Source: Suillus spraguei (taxonomy: Eukaryota > Basidiomycota > Agaricomycetes > Boletales > Suillaceae). From it: DNA of 64,000 nt. Where the stretch lies: positions 62,001-126,000 of the forward strand of contig JABCPU010000105.1 of NCBI GenBank assembly GCA_016800925.1, in the 5' to 3' direction. The notes beneath the pieces were generated by a model. That model had not been told where the DNA came from and searched no databases. It worked only from the letters and a program-made list of their open reading frames with translations. Of this stretch, positions 12,713 to 24,372 are shown one piece after another (the stretch's first letter is position 1; every line of letters starts with the position of its first letter). The position numbers and the translations under genes were made by a program.

Positions 12713-14178
12713 ATGTTATTTCATATCTCATATTCAGAATTCGCACAGTCACTAATAACTTCTGCAAAAAGTCGCTGTATTGTCCTTAACGTCTTCCGAG
12801 CGCTTGTGCCCGAACCTCATGAACGTATACCGATTACTGGAATTAATGCCCTATACCTTCTATTCCCCCTTTCGCCACTAATTTACATGGGATACCTAGC
12901 GAGACGGCCTTACACGTTTACCTTGCGTCTTCTACTCCTCCCGTTGGTGGTCGCAGTTGCCGTCGGGACCTACTTTCGTTTCATGTGGACAGAGCCACAT
13001 CACAATATCTACAACTGGGGCCAAGGTAATGTAATACTACTTCCCTTGTATTTGTCGAGTCACTCAAACCGGCACAGGTCTACTCGCAGAAGCCATAAGC
13101 GCCAAGGCAATAGATTTTGCATGGAGAGAAGAGGGTATGCTCAAGATTGGCGAGGTTCATCCACATGTCGCAAGAAACCCTGATAATCTCAAAGCTAATG
13201 GTATGCATGAAAAACCAGATACGTCAAATTCAGCTACCTCAACGCTTGCTTGGCTATATGATGCTTTGGAAGTAATTCTATCCAACCGGGGTCTGGGTTG
13301 GAAATTTGGTATCGGGATTCATGTGCCTCGTGAGGAGAGATCTCTCGAACGAAATTCATTCCTGTTTGCGACTTTGATATCATTTGTCGGAAACTACATG
13401 ATCTTCGACCTCCTCGAATCGTTGATCAAGCTAGTACCTGACGTTGGCACTCCTCATGGTGGTACCATATTCAAGGCGGAACTACCCTTCTTCTATAGAT
13501 ACGCGCTTTCTACAGCCATTCACGTTGCAACTGGCTCTTGCATTTTAGCTGGCTTCACACTCTTTTATGATCTCATCACGATCCTTGCAGTTTTGCTTTT
13601 GGGAAGCTCCCCGTCTGCATGGCCTCCCGTGCTAGACCATCCTTGGCAGTCTGACTCCCTTCATATCTTTTGGTCCAAACGTTGGCACCAAATCTTCCGA
13701 GAAATTTTCTTTGTCTTTGGAGGGTTTTTTGGCGAGATCATGCAGGAAAGTTTGGCATGGTATTCGGGACATTCATTGGGTCTGGATTATACCACGAATG
13801 CGCTGCATATGCACTAGGGAGAGGCTTTGATACCATCGTTCCACTCTTTTTTGCGCTCCAGGCCCCTCTGCTGCTTTGTGAAAAAGCCTGGCGCAAGTAC
13901 ACAGGTTACCGCGTCGGTGGATTGTATGGGAGGTTGTGGGTCTATTTTTGCATCATCATACTTGGGCAACCCTTGTGTACGTGCTCGAGCATGTTATGTG
14001 GATGCTGACTTTAACACACTTTTTTGCAGCGAACTCTTGGCATAGGAGAGGTCTTGGTGGTGGGCTCATGCTTCCTCCTTCATTAAGTCCTGCTCGCCAG
14101 TTCATTATACCATCATTTCGACATTCCCTCAATGCTACGGGTACGGATATCCTAGAATTCATGGTTGGGTCCATATAG
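12713..14178 (+). CDS. Wax-synthase-like membrane O-acyltransferase (MBOAT_2)
   Basis: Multi-pass membrane enzyme related to long-chain-alcohol O-fatty-acyltransferases, a family expanded in mushroom-forming fungi. The N-terminal part (VPEPHERIPITG followed by hydrophobic segments) joins across an intron at 13026-13077 to LLAEAISAKAIDFAW. The conserved DHPWQSDSLHIFWSKRWHQ motif and the SGLYHECAAYALGRG motif, with the likely catalytic His, follow. The last intron is 13977-14029 and the final exon (NSWHRRGLGGG, LPPSLSPAR) stops at 14178. Between RWHQ and SGLYHE the frame shifts and one base appears to be missing, most simply in the T run at 13725-13730. The start is uncertain: 12713 is the first ATG of the frame, but a short upstream exon ending near 12709 is possible. 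The in vivo substrate cannot be inferred. Confidence 0.75.
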
Positions 14179-14279
14179 TCCATAGTCGGCACTACGTTAT
14201 GCTATCACGAACTGTGATAGTCGTTGGTTGCACGCGACAAAAAAATGATCACATGGAGTCCCCAAATGCGCCCTAATCT

Positions 14280-16469
14280 CTACCTGTTTGATCTACCGCC
14301 CGCTAAATTGTACCAACCAAGTTCCTTTCCCCAACTCTTCCACATTCTGTCGATGATCCTGAGTTTTTCCGACCGACTTAATGCGGGATCTTCAAGGTCC
14401 TCGATATCTTCCAAAAATCCCTCCCGAAGTCGCGACCGTGCTGGTAGCGATGTCAAAGCATACTCTCGGAGGTGCGCCAGAGATAAAACCAATAGTCCTG
14501 TTGTCAACGCAGGAATGGTGTCTGAGTGTGCGGTCTCGACATTGTGACGGTGGTGCAATTTAGGTTGGAATAACAGGAGCCGCTCGATACGCCTGGAAAT
14601 GCAGAGTCAGCGCGTATTTTCTGAGACACTAGTATTTTTAACCTCATTGCAAGCCAAACACTCGTCTTTCTGAGTTTCCCTCCGTACCTGCCAGGTCTTA
14701 TAGACAGTAATCCTCCTAGAAATCCTCCTGCGACATATATGACGGCAAGTGCTGGGGCGACACCCACGAATGCAAATGTGAGTTCTTGAGACTTTAACAG
14801 CTTATCGATGCCAGTTAGTGCTTGATCAAGATCCACCTGGGAATATTTGAATAGCTAGCAGCCTGGTAGAGTCGCGCTGTGCTTACTTTGGCCTTCTGGA
14901 CTTGAATGAACATTGACCTCAAAAGCGTCCCCGATATTGCAGATTTTACCGGATATTTGATGTCTTCTTCATAGATCTTCAGCACGGCAGTAAGATCACC
15001 CTGACGTATATGCCGTGAAAGTGCTTCAAGTTGCGTAGAATCATAGTCAAGTTTTTCCCTAGCTAGAGCAAGGGACATTCGCTCAAGTGACTTTACTGAC
15101 AATCAGCTGATGACTTGGAAGTGGTAGGATTGCTCACATCGAGGTCGGCAGCAACTGCTTCTCGCCTAACGATAACGCCATCTTCTCCACCGGCACGGAT
15201 AGTTATGAGGACATCTTTTATGGGGTCAAACAGCCAATCCTTGAAAAAGTGTTGTACAGTGTTCGCCCCGTCTAGCATAAGTTCGGCTAAAGTTGATCTG
15301 GAAGCATAGATATGCTTGGCACAATACAGCATCAGTGGAGGAAGCAGGAATAACCGAGGCCATAATAGGGTAAGTCGGGAGGGTCGTCGCAGATCGTGGG
15401 CCTCCAGGTATGTGTTATGCATGATTCCATGGTTTTTAAATGCACCGAGGAGTTGTTCGATCAAAGGGAGAACAGCTTTCTGTGATGCGTCGCCTGACGT
15501 GACGACAGCGAACTTAAACAGAAACCCCGTCAGGGCTTCATTGTCAATGGACGAACCAGTGGTCGAAACATTGAAGTCGGCCCCCAGACCATTTGCGAGC
15601 AAGGGTCGCAACTCCAAAATTTTTCCAAGGACTTCCGCTCTTTCGTCCCTCACCTTCTCCAGTTCTTTTCTTCTAAGTTGACACTCTTCTTGAGAAAGAC
15701 GGAGAGGGAAGAGCAGGAGAGAAATCACTCTTTGTATACTGTATACGACCCCATCACGTAATTTCTCAGCCAGGGCAACGAAGGAATCTGGTCGCGTGCT
15801 CTTTCCTACGGTAACAAGGGGAAATGAAGCCACAGCCGAGGGCTGGTCTCGCAGATAGGGAAAGAGTGCAATGTGAACGGGTTGAGACGAATAGGCGAAG
15901 TATCTCGGTATAATCTTGCGATAGACGATGGGTGGAACGCCGACAACCGAACAGAAATCTTTCGTGTCTGAATTAACTGCAAAACTCTGCAAATACGGCT
16001 TGGTAATGCTAAATTTCCAGGTCCAAATAAGCGACCGAGATAAGGAACATGTACAGTGCACAGTACATAATGAAACAGACGTACACTGTAAGAGATACAA
16101 TGCCACAGACCAGGTGGATTGTTCTATATTGGCCCACCACTCTGCGTCAAGCTGAGCAGCACTTGATTCCTCCAGGTAGAGATCCACGGCGAGCGCGTAC
16201 ATGTTGAAAATAGTTGTCCTGATGATGGCGTTGTAGAAGACGAGTTCTTCGCTGTCAGATTGCGGCCCTAGTTTGTCCTCTCGAACAGGGAAAGTACGGA
16301 GAAAGTCGACGGATTCCTGCACCGTAGCTCCAGAGGGTGAGCCATAGAGTATCGCATGCGTCGACTTTAGTGCACCGACATCACTTGTAGGTTTAGTCTG
16401 CGTAGATAATTGCAGCCTTGTCAATGGAACCAGACGCTCAGTGTAGTGAATGGTGAAGCTCGACGGCAT
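14280..16469 (-). CDS. NCA2: NCA2 family mitochondrial protein
   Basis: Homologue of yeast Nca2, a mitochondrial membrane protein needed for proper expression of the mitochondrially encoded ATP synthase subunits 6 and 8. Exons (minus strand): 16469-15138, 15090-14887, 14836-14643, 14592-14280, giving about 680 residues. Family motifs visible: FFKDWLFDPIKDVLITIR, SLERMSLALAREKLDYDS, IRQGDLTAVLKIYEEDIK, the GTLLRSMFIQVQKAKVD/GIDKLLKSQELTFAFVGVAP membrane segment and the C-terminal MRRIERLL helix. The first intron (15091-15137) must end in AAG for the frame to work. A stretch near 16050-16110 reads unlike the family and may hide another intron. It is convergent with the acyltransferase gene, with stops about 100 bases apart. 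Part of it is duplicated at 9866-10070. Confidence 0.85.
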
Positions 16470-16905
16470 GAAAGTGATGCGTCTGCTTCCAGATGTAACT
16501 GCAGTAAAAGGCTTCAGAAATGATTGAAAACCGACGAGCGAAAGCGATTATGTAATAATGTACATAGTCCTTGACGCGAACTCGGCAATGAAAAGAGCCG
16601 ACCAAAGCGGTGGTCTCCTTGGATTGCTATAATGTAAGTGAAGTTCACGAATTGTAACTGTTATGCCCTCGGCAAAAAGACCCCTCCACAAATTGGCCAA
16701 AATTTGGGGTGGCTATAATCATAGCAGCCAGAAGAGAAGAAAACTGACTAGTGCAAGTAAAGAAAATGTGAAGGAAATTTAATTCAATCTTCGGTTAGTA
16801 ATGTATTAACATCCACCGTTATTATAGATAGCACCCTTCCCTGGAAGCTATCCAACAAATCCACCATCATCCAAACACATGAATATTGAGTCATACTAAC
16901 ACTAT

Positions 16906-17097
16906 ACAACTAGCTTCTCAATCCGTTCGTTGAGATTTATGGATGCATACAGAAAAGGTCTTGATGGCAAGCAGGCAGCATGGGCATCGAAGAAGTTCCG
17001 TGGACATCGAGTGTTGCCTGAGACGATAATGAAAGACTTAGTGGAGGCAGATTTGGGCTTGCAAGTAGATAGGATAGAGATCGAGGACATATGTTAA
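16906..17097 (+). pseudogene. Orphan coding fragment (unknown family)
   Basis: A short open frame reads IRSLRFMDAYRKGLDGKQAA and then WASKKFRGHRVLPETIMKDL, with a stop at 17095-17097 (52 codons from the ATG at 16939). The composition is clearly protein-like and resembles tails of multicopy Agaricomycete genes, but I cannot name the family. No upstream exon with matching phase was found, so it is probably a remnant of a larger gene or mobile element. Confidence 0.35.
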
Positions 17098-18600
17098 GTG
17101 GCGTATATAGGCAAGTCAGCAAGTGCAACGACGGCGATGTCACAAAATGTCACAATAATGTCACGTCATGTGATGTCGATGTGTTTGGATGAGGTCTATC
17201 TTACGCAGTGGATGGGGAGTAAACTGAACGTCTTGCCTTTGGCATGCGCAGCTTCTAAGCTACTGCGGCCTAATTTCGGCGAACTTTCGGTTGCCGTACT
17301 AGCTCTTAATTTCCTTCCCACATTCTCCAAGGTCCACAAAATATGTCAGTGGAGAAGGGTTTGGTACGAAATGCGTGTGTGCGTATCACTGCACAGACCG
17401 TCCGCAGTCGAGTGGATTGCTCGTATTGCTATAATCAAATCATGCGACCTCCATGGCCTATTTGAGAAGGGTCCGTACAACCTATGTGCTTTACTTCTGA
17501 AAAAAGATGCTTCGTATACTTTGGCAGTTGCATGTTACAGTCATTGACCGTCATTTGCGTTTTCACCATCATTTGCGTTTTCCTCGCATCACACTCGAAT
17601 CTGACACTATCTCATGTAATTTTTTGCTCTATTATATGAGTTACATGCATGACTATATATTGGTAGTAATAATTTGCATAGAAGAGTTTAGACACTTGTG
17701 CAATGTTATGTTTTGTTACCAAATTTTCACTGTTTCATGTCTTTGAAAACAAAACAACTAGGATCGGGCTTAGATATCACGGAAATACATGCACACTACC
17801 TCCAAATATATAACCATTCGATTCCGCAAGCGAGCTGAAAAATGTGTATATTGCCAGAGTGTTGCCGGTGTAGTCACTGCGGAAACGAGAATTTGATCAG
17901 ATCTGGACAGGGTGCGAAAAGACGACATAACCAGTATGTAATCAGAGGTGGAAAATCATGCAAATCCCGAGGTGACAGAGCAGTGGGAAGTACCGGTTTC
18001 TGATTCTAACCTGACGTAGGATAACTGGTTCTTACAGAGTCTGAATCTGTAATTCTAGTGCTATTTCGAAAACTGAATTATATCTGGTTTGTAGTGTCCA
18101 CATGTCTGATTTCAGTATGAATACCATCATGATCGTATCGGATTAGCATCTGAATACGAATACGAAGCTATCATATGACTATATGCTCTCCTATGGATCT
18201 GCCCCACTCCCGGACGCTTTCAGTCGTTGCTCCTCTCGTTCCCTGCCTCTCACCACCACGATGTACGGCTCCCATTTCAACTTTCTAGAAGACAGGAAGT
18301 GCGTGCCACATAACACATGTGTGATATGGAAACACGCACCTTCTGACGAGGCAATGAGAAAAGTTTGGTTTAGCTATTCACCTGGAAAGATAACACCACA
18401 TACCGTGTGAGGGCGAAACATGACTTTGTTGGGTTGGGCCGTCGCAGAGAAACTCATTCTGGCGTTGTCAAGGTCAAAAGAAACAGTGAACATTTCAACA
18501 GACAACATAAGTTACACACCGTATGAGAATGGGCCGTTGCCAGAGCACCACCAGCATTGAAATCACGCACTTCCTCGTTGTTGGACAGTGACAAGCAGCC
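17098..18600. other. Gene-poor interval
   Basis: No recognisable gene. It contains, at 17537-17562, a 26-base exact inverted match to 19823-19848, which covers the stop codon of the aspartic protease gene. Other frames here are short and without motifs. Confidence 0.5.
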
Positions 18601-18951
18601 AACATCGGGCAAGCGAGCCAAAAGACAAGAACACGGGAAATGAAATCGCTAGCCAGACGATACCCGGACTTCGACGTCACCTTATGATGGTCTTCAGGAC
18701 ATGAAGGAATTCACGGAAATGAGACGGCTGACAAGGAGGCAAAATTGGCAGCCATGATTAGAACGAACAATAACGAACGAGAGAACCTACCCCGATATCT
18801 CAGACACGGCACACTCCCACTCAGCATCTCCGCTCTAAAGCGAGCACACTGCCGAGAGACCCATTTCAGATGGAAGAGATTGTAGGCCAAGTCCCCGAGA
18901 TATGAACGTTTCCAAGGACTAGACCCAAAGGTCATTAACCGATCCTTCACA
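18601..18951 (+). mobile_element. Relic of a non-LTR retrotransposon (LINE) RNase H region
   Basis: The plus strand encodes MKSLARRYPDFDVTL, then GHEGIHGNETADKEAKLAAM, the RNase H signature (GHxGxxGNExAD) of fungal LINE reverse transcriptases. It goes on with LPRYLRHGTLPLSISALKRA, a WKRL segment, and SPRYERFQGLDPKVINRSF, which is the usual region after RNase H in Tad/jockey-like elements. Stop codons interrupt it before the GHEG motif and after WKRL. No reverse transcriptase, endonuclease or poly-A tail is seen. It is a dead fragment. Confidence 0.7.
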
Positions 18952-19160
18952 TACTCTGAGAGCGGGACGCAACAAGAGCGCCATCAGGGTTGGGTATTAA
19001 GCGAGCCAAAAGATGAGAACACGCACTAGTTGGGAGTGGGATGTGACCAGCGCATCATCAGGGTGAGTAAGTGAGCCAACAGACGAGAAACGCACTGCCT
19101 GAGAGCGGGACCCGGTCAGAGCATCATCAGCGTCGGGTAAGCGAGCTAAAAGACAGGAAC
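18949..19160. repeat. 70-base tandem repeat, about three copies
   Basis: Two full 70-base units (18999-19068 and 19069-19138), a partial unit before them (from about 18949) and a 22-base start of a further unit (19139-19160). Shared words are AAGYGAGCYAAMAGA followed by GAACRC, and GCATCATCAGSGT. The same word group occurs once at 18605-18636 inside the adjacent LINE relic, so the repeat may derive from the element's end. Confidence 0.75.
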
Positions 19161-19837
19161 AGCTTACTACAGGGCCTGGCATCGTCGCTCCGAAGGTCGA
19201 ATGCGAAGGCAACTCTAGGTTGATGGCGAAGCTGCTCTCGTCTGATGTGTGTTTGAGTGGAAGATAAAATATTTAAACAAACTCACCTTCAAATAAGCAG
19301 AGTGTATTCAGACGGTCGAGAACACCATATACATGGGTTGATTTGTGTTGAGACAGTATATATTTCACGAGCACATGAAGATCTGGAAAAGTCATCAGGA
19401 AATTGTTCGAAAATGATCTGAAAATGATCTGTTTGCAACTATGAACTCTTACATTTTGCTAGACGTCTGATTTACGTCGGATTATGAGCTAGGTACGTTT
19501 TACCTCTGATTATTCTTCCTGTCTCCCTCGGAATATCCTCTGATCAATTTCTCGTTTCCGCAGGTCATCAAAGCCAAATAAGCGGGACACGAATTGTTGA
19601 TCATTATGTTGAGCTGTTGACAGTGCATCTTATCTGGGGAATAAATATACCTTTTTCGGTTGACGCAAATGACGGTGGACATGCGATAGCACTCAGAAAA
19701 ACAGACCCTAATAGCATCCCATCCGATGTTCCTCAAATCTTCGTACCAAGTATATTAGTTATATACAATAACATATCCAAAACCGATTGTCGAGATTGTA
19801 GTAGTAGTCATCCGAAAATTCTAAACGCAAATGACGG

Positions 19838-21331
19838 TCAATGACTGTGATAGTTGGTAACGGCATAAGTGAACGAGGTTTTGGCAAAACCGACACGGCC
19901 GCCACTATCGAGCACAGTATAGAAGCGCTGGAGGAATACGTAGCCAAGAAGGAAGTCAAGCCCTTGGCCAATGGGTCTGCTTAGGCCTTTAACGACGAGA
20001 TATATAGCACGTCTATCACCACGAATCGCGGAGTTGAGATAACGAGGCCAGATTTGGGCGTCAGGAGTGAGATGGTAGGTTTCCTGTGCAAAATGACGAA
20101 TAAGGGATGTGAGGGCTGACAGAAGAATTGACGTACCTGACCGATATGGAAGTCCAAGTTCCGTAGAGCACGGTACTGGCTAATGGTAATAGTGAGAAGA
20201 TTAGTTGCCGCATCCAAATTAGCGCCGGTTGTAGCCTGGTATCTATCATAGGCATCTATCGGACGCTGATTAGACCATTATTACTCGCCGAATCTAAATA
20301 CACACTGGAGGCAAGCCAAATAAAGGTGGAGCTTGTATCGATGATACCAGCGCTGAGGTCCAAGATGTCCGTGGAGTCGTAGGTGATCCGCTGATCGATA
20401 CCCCAGTAGGCCGATGAGGGGTAGGTGAGGGTGATAGGACTGAAACAAAACAATTACTATCAGTCTAGATTGATCCAGGAGCTGAGGTAGCTTACGTGTA
20501 TCCAATGTTGTCGCGGTACAGGGCACGGTTAGGTTCACCAAAGCTGAGCTCCCCACCGACGTCTATACTATATCTATCGTTGGGCTGGAAAAAGATACCA
20601 ACAAGGGGCTGGTTAATGACCCTTTGGGCATACAGGTGTCCAGTGATGGTCGAGAACGTTTCTTCCGGATGATTTCGCAGAGTACCCGATGTCAAGCCTA
20701 CAGGCCCGATGCCAAGAATACCGTCATCGGCCATGCCCCGTGAATCAGAAGCAACACCAATTGACATCCTGGTGACGGTGGCCCCATAACCAAGACTGAC
20801 GGTATCAGTCCATCGAATTCCTAGAGATGATCGTGGATATTTTCAACTTATGGTATTGTTGTATGTCATACCATTGAAGGAGACAGGACCGTAGTCTTTC
20901 TCTATAGGCTGTCGAGTGTTGAAGCTGATGCTGGTTGGCATGTACTGACTGTTGGCGCCAACCCATGTGATCGCGCTGGAGGTGTCGACAATCAACTTGT
21001 CTGCAATAATATATTAGCAGCCGCATGTTTTCTCAGTGTGGAACTTACAGACTCTGGGGGGATCGCCAATGTAAACTGATATGAGGTAGGTAAAATGAGT
21101 GCTTTCCAAACCGGGAACATTAATACGTCGGCCATGCGTGCTGTAGTCCATGAGGGCCGCCACGCGAGCTTCGTCGTGCTGCACGATGTTGGTACTATTG
21201 GAGAATTTTAACCTCCTGGTCATGGGGAAGGTGATGCGGGAATTGCGAACTTCAACGGTCGATCCCGTGATTGACAAAGCCAGGAGCGCCAAGAAGGATG
21301 CAGCCGAGAACATAACTTGCTGGAAAGTCAT
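19838..21331 (-). CDS. Secreted pepsin-family aspartic protease homologue with altered active site
   Basis: Polyporopepsin-like A1 family protein. Exons (minus strand): 21331-21049, 21000-20872, 20820-20496, 20439-20304, 20265-20137, 20083-19838; 415 residues. An N-terminal signal peptide is evident (FSAASFLALLALSITGS). The two catalytic loops read KLIVDTSSAITWVGA and SAGIIDTSSTFIWLAS. Both aspartates are present, but the near-invariant Gly of each D-T-G is Ser. The rest matches the family: DDGILGIGPVGLTSG, GGELSFGEPN, TLTYPSSAYWGID, ATTGANLDAATNLLTI, DAQIWPRYLN, and GLDFLLGYVFLQRFYTVLDS near the C-terminus. It is extracellular by prediction. Proteolytic activity is doubtful; it could be a degraded, specialised or non-catalytic form. 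The intron at 20266-20303 is only 38 bases. Confidence 0.85.
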
Positions 21332-21870
21332 ATCATATCATACTTGGTGACCCATTATATGTGTACTAGCGAACGCAGCCACGTAAGTCGAAAAACGATG
21401 ACGAGCGATTCTAGTCATCGCGAGTGCAAGGATTCGATAAAATGTGGCAAGAGATGATTTGGTTTTGATCCTGTTGCTGTTTGGAAACCACCGTCTTGGA
21501 TTTATGAAATTGTACAGATTCTCGCGCGGCTTGAGATCGAAACCAACACTCGAAGATCCCCTTGCACCACGATTCATCGTGGATCCTCTGCTGTTCAATT
21601 TGTCCACGGTTCGTTGCACTCGTCTAAAGAGTAATAATAATGGAGAACTGTTGTGAAGGCTTGCGTAGACGCCACGTTGGGTCGCATGGCTGCCATGTTT
21701 GCTCACATGAGGCGTGCTCAATTTAATGTTTACTAACTTCAATCAAGAAATCCTCATAGAACATAACCAATATATGCTCTGTGTGCATAATTCATTAAAA
21801 TGAACAATTTATGAGCCCGCTTGTATCAGAGAAAGCGTAGAGCAAGGCAGAATAGGCTCACAATAATCAA

Positions 21871-22565
21871 TTAATCATCCTCCCAAGACACTTGTCCAGA
21901 AGCCCACCTATCACCCCACATCAATCGTTTGTGGTAGACTTTCCTAAGCTCTCTAAACTCTCTAATGAACTCATCCACGTCTGAGGCATCGTTACCCGAG
22001 GAAGGCGAAGGAGAGGATTGCACAAATGATGATGCAAGAGCCTCTGAGGCATCATCTTGTGCAGTAGTCGCATGACGAAGGCGAAGTAAAAGAAACTGAG
22101 GATTAAACCGCTGAGGAAACATTAGATGCCAGCTCACATGTCACATTTGGCGACGTACTTGATAGACCTCTCGTTGTTCGCGCTCGAGATCCTTCCAGCG
22201 AGACTCCATAGACTTGGCGTTATCAAAGGCTTCTTTAGTTTCAGTTCGCAACTCGTACAGACGGTCCTGCAGCGATAGGTTTGCTCCTAAAGCAAGATAT
22301 CTGTTGTGTTGCATACCAATGAATGATTAAGAACTCACGAGCGATAGCTTCGTTTGCCATCCCTAGCTCTGCCTGAGCTTGATATAATTCCTTGACCTGA
22401 GGCAATGAATGGAATATGCTCTGGAAGTAAGCGGGATCATCGAGGATGTCTTCAAGATCTTCGCGCCTGTGCAAAATGAATGAATTAAAAGTGCAGGCTC
22501 GTATATTATACACACGTAAGGTGGGCTAGCTCGGGGAATTCGTTCATCAAAGGTGTAGCAGCCAT
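21871..22565 (-). CDS. VPS37: ESCRT-I subunit Vps37
   Basis: Component of ESCRT-I, acting at endosomes in sorting of ubiquitinated cargo into multivesicular bodies. Exons (minus strand): 22565-22516, 22466-22339, 22286-22159, 22110-21871; 181 residues. The coiled-coil Mod(r) domain is recognisable: FPELAHLTREDLEDILDDPA, YFQSIFHSLPQVKELYQAQ, then ANLSLQDRLYELRTETKEAF and FIREFRELRKVYHKRLMWGD near the end. Start chosen because MAATPLMNEF leads directly into the conserved helix. It is divergent with RRP40, with 110 bases between the start codons. Confidence 0.85.
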
Positions 22566-22675
22566 GGATGACGCGGTATAGAAAATCAAGTTGTCATCTG
22601 ATAGCAGCTGACGAGGAACTTGAGAGGTAACGTTCAGGAGGCAGGGTGCAATTTTTTCCTTTTCCAGCTTCCACG
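22566..22675. promoter_or_regulatory. Shared divergent promoter of VPS37 and RRP40
   Basis: Only 110 bases separate the two start codons, so both genes must draw on overlapping promoter sequence. No TATA box is evident. A pyrimidine-rich stretch (near 22650-22668) precedes the RRP40 start. Confidence 0.5.
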
Positions 22676-23549
22676 ATGTCCATCGTTCTTCCTGGTGAGC
22701 AAGTCCCGGCCCAACACGTCAACCTCAAACTTGGTCCTGGCCTTCTTCAATTATCGAGCGAGACACATCAGCAGGCAAAGTCAGCTCCTGTTATTGCTAC
22801 TCGCTCAGGCGTCCTCAACCACTCAGCTAACAAGAGCAAATGGTGGGTAGAAGGCAATTCAAGAAGAGTACGGCACTCTACTCCATAGCGTACAAGCTAG
22901 TCGTCTAATAACCACCCCCAGTATGTACCGGCGGCCCAGGAAAGTGTGATTGGCGTGATCACTGGACGAAGCGGTGAGGGCTGGCGCGTGGACATTGGAT
23001 CTGCGCATCCTGCCTCACTGGATGGCTTGGCGTTTGAAGGGGCAACCAAAAGAAACAAGCCGAGTCTAAAGGTACTTCAATGTTCCTTCCAGCTGCAGTA
23101 TCAATGTATAGCTTCTTAATGTATCAATCAGGTTGGTTCGCTTCTTTATGCTCGCGTTTCCTTGGCACATAAAGATATGGAGCCTGAACTCGAGTGTTTC
23201 GACGCCCAAACTCACAAGGCTGATGGTTTTGGTGAACTAAAGGAAGGTTTTGTGCTTCAGTGCAGTTTGCAAATGAGCCGACTGTATGCTAGATTCTCGC
23301 TGCTATTTCTTTATGTTCATTATGTTTTTTTCACTCAGATTACTTGACCCTAAACATTTTCTCCTGCCGCTGCTTGGATCACGTTTCCCTCTGGAAGCGG
23401 CAGTGGGAATGAATGGGAAGGTATGGATCAGCACGAAGGAGACAAAACATACGATTGCTATTGTGCGGTGTATTGAGGCGGTTGATCCAGACGGCGGCGG
23501 GATGCACGAAAATGATGTGAAAAAATTTCTTAGCAAATTGGATATATGA
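22676..23549 (+). CDS. RRP40: RNA exosome cap subunit Rrp40
   Basis: S1/KH-domain cap protein of the RNA exosome, used in 3'-5' processing and decay of RNA in nucleus and cytoplasm. Exons: 22676-22867, 22922-23071, 23132-23283, 23339-23549; 234 residues, close to the usual size. Motifs: YVPAAQESVIGVITGRSGE then GWRVDIG (S1 domain), KVGSLLYARV, and the KH-like part GSRFPLEAAVGMNGKVWI. The start MSIVLPGEQVP matches the family N-terminus. Its 3' end faces EAF6, with 139 bases between the stops. Confidence 0.9.
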
Positions 23550-23687
23550 TCACTGTACATTTTCTCAGCGTGTTCAAAACTCTTGAAACATATCTGTTGC
23601 ACAGGTAACGATCGTGAAAGAACATTGTGCAATTACATAAAAAGACAGCGATGACACAAATACATAACACACACATACTCTCTTAAC

Positions 23688-24372
23688 TTAATCATCATCC
23701 GCTATCCTGGCGCGTTTCGTTGGCCGCCTTCCTGTACCAATGCTCTGTGAGTCTTCGTCACTCGCAGTACCCGCGCTTCGTCGCATAGCACGTTTGCGTC
23801 GCTGATATTCTCTGTCACGGTTCTTTTTCTGCTGCGCAGCTGTTAACTCCTGTGTGCGTGGAGCCGGAGGTACAACGACAGTGGTCAGCCCTGGTGTTGT
23901 TTGAAGTCTCATGTCATCAGGTGCAGGTGTCGAATCTTCACCTTCTCCGAGAAGATCCAAGGACTGAGGAGGAAATACTTTAATGAGATATTGATCCTTC
24001 TCTTGAATTACTTGAACATACCTTCTGCCATGTTCCACTACTTGTTGTGAACCACCGGTCACCGTCCCCAATATCGTGCTTTCTACGTGCCGCAGCACCC
24101 TGGGTGGGCTTGAGATATCCGTCGAATCCATGGATAATATTACCCGTGGTAGATGTTTCAGCGAGATAAGATGTTTCTAGTGTATGTATCAGAACTTCAG
24201 TTTGTGCCTGTAGGTTATGTAGAGTAGGTTAAACCATTCAAGCCAACAAAGGAGGCCAACGTACCAGTTGTCTGTCTGCGGCCCTTTTCTTCTGAATCAT
24301 CTTCACAAGTTCATCTTTCACCTTCTCGTATCGTGCCTTCTCCTCCGCGGTGGGAGGATCTTTACTCGCCAT
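23688..24372 (-). CDS. EAF6: NuA4 histone acetyltransferase subunit Eaf6
   Basis: Small subunit of NuA4 (and NuA3-like) histone acetyltransferase complexes. Exons (minus strand): 24372-24265, 24207-24022, 23963-23688; 189 residues. The Eaf6 domain is clear: EEKARYEKVKDELVKMIQKK, then ADRQLAQTEVLIHTLETSYL and GNIIHGFDGYLK. After it comes a longer disordered tail with a basic nuclear-localisation-like segment (REYQRRKRAMRR, RRPTKRARI). The start is the first Met of the domain. Divergent with RPT5. Confidence 0.85.

Noticed and set aside
20265..20310. Apparent frameshift in the aspartic protease after WLASS
   Set aside because: It is resolved by a 38-base GTGTAT-CAG intron that restores the family sequence exactly.
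21338..21742. 134-codon minus-strand frame upstream of the aspartic protease
   Set aside because: No recognisable domain and no signal of conservation. It overlaps the likely protease promoter.
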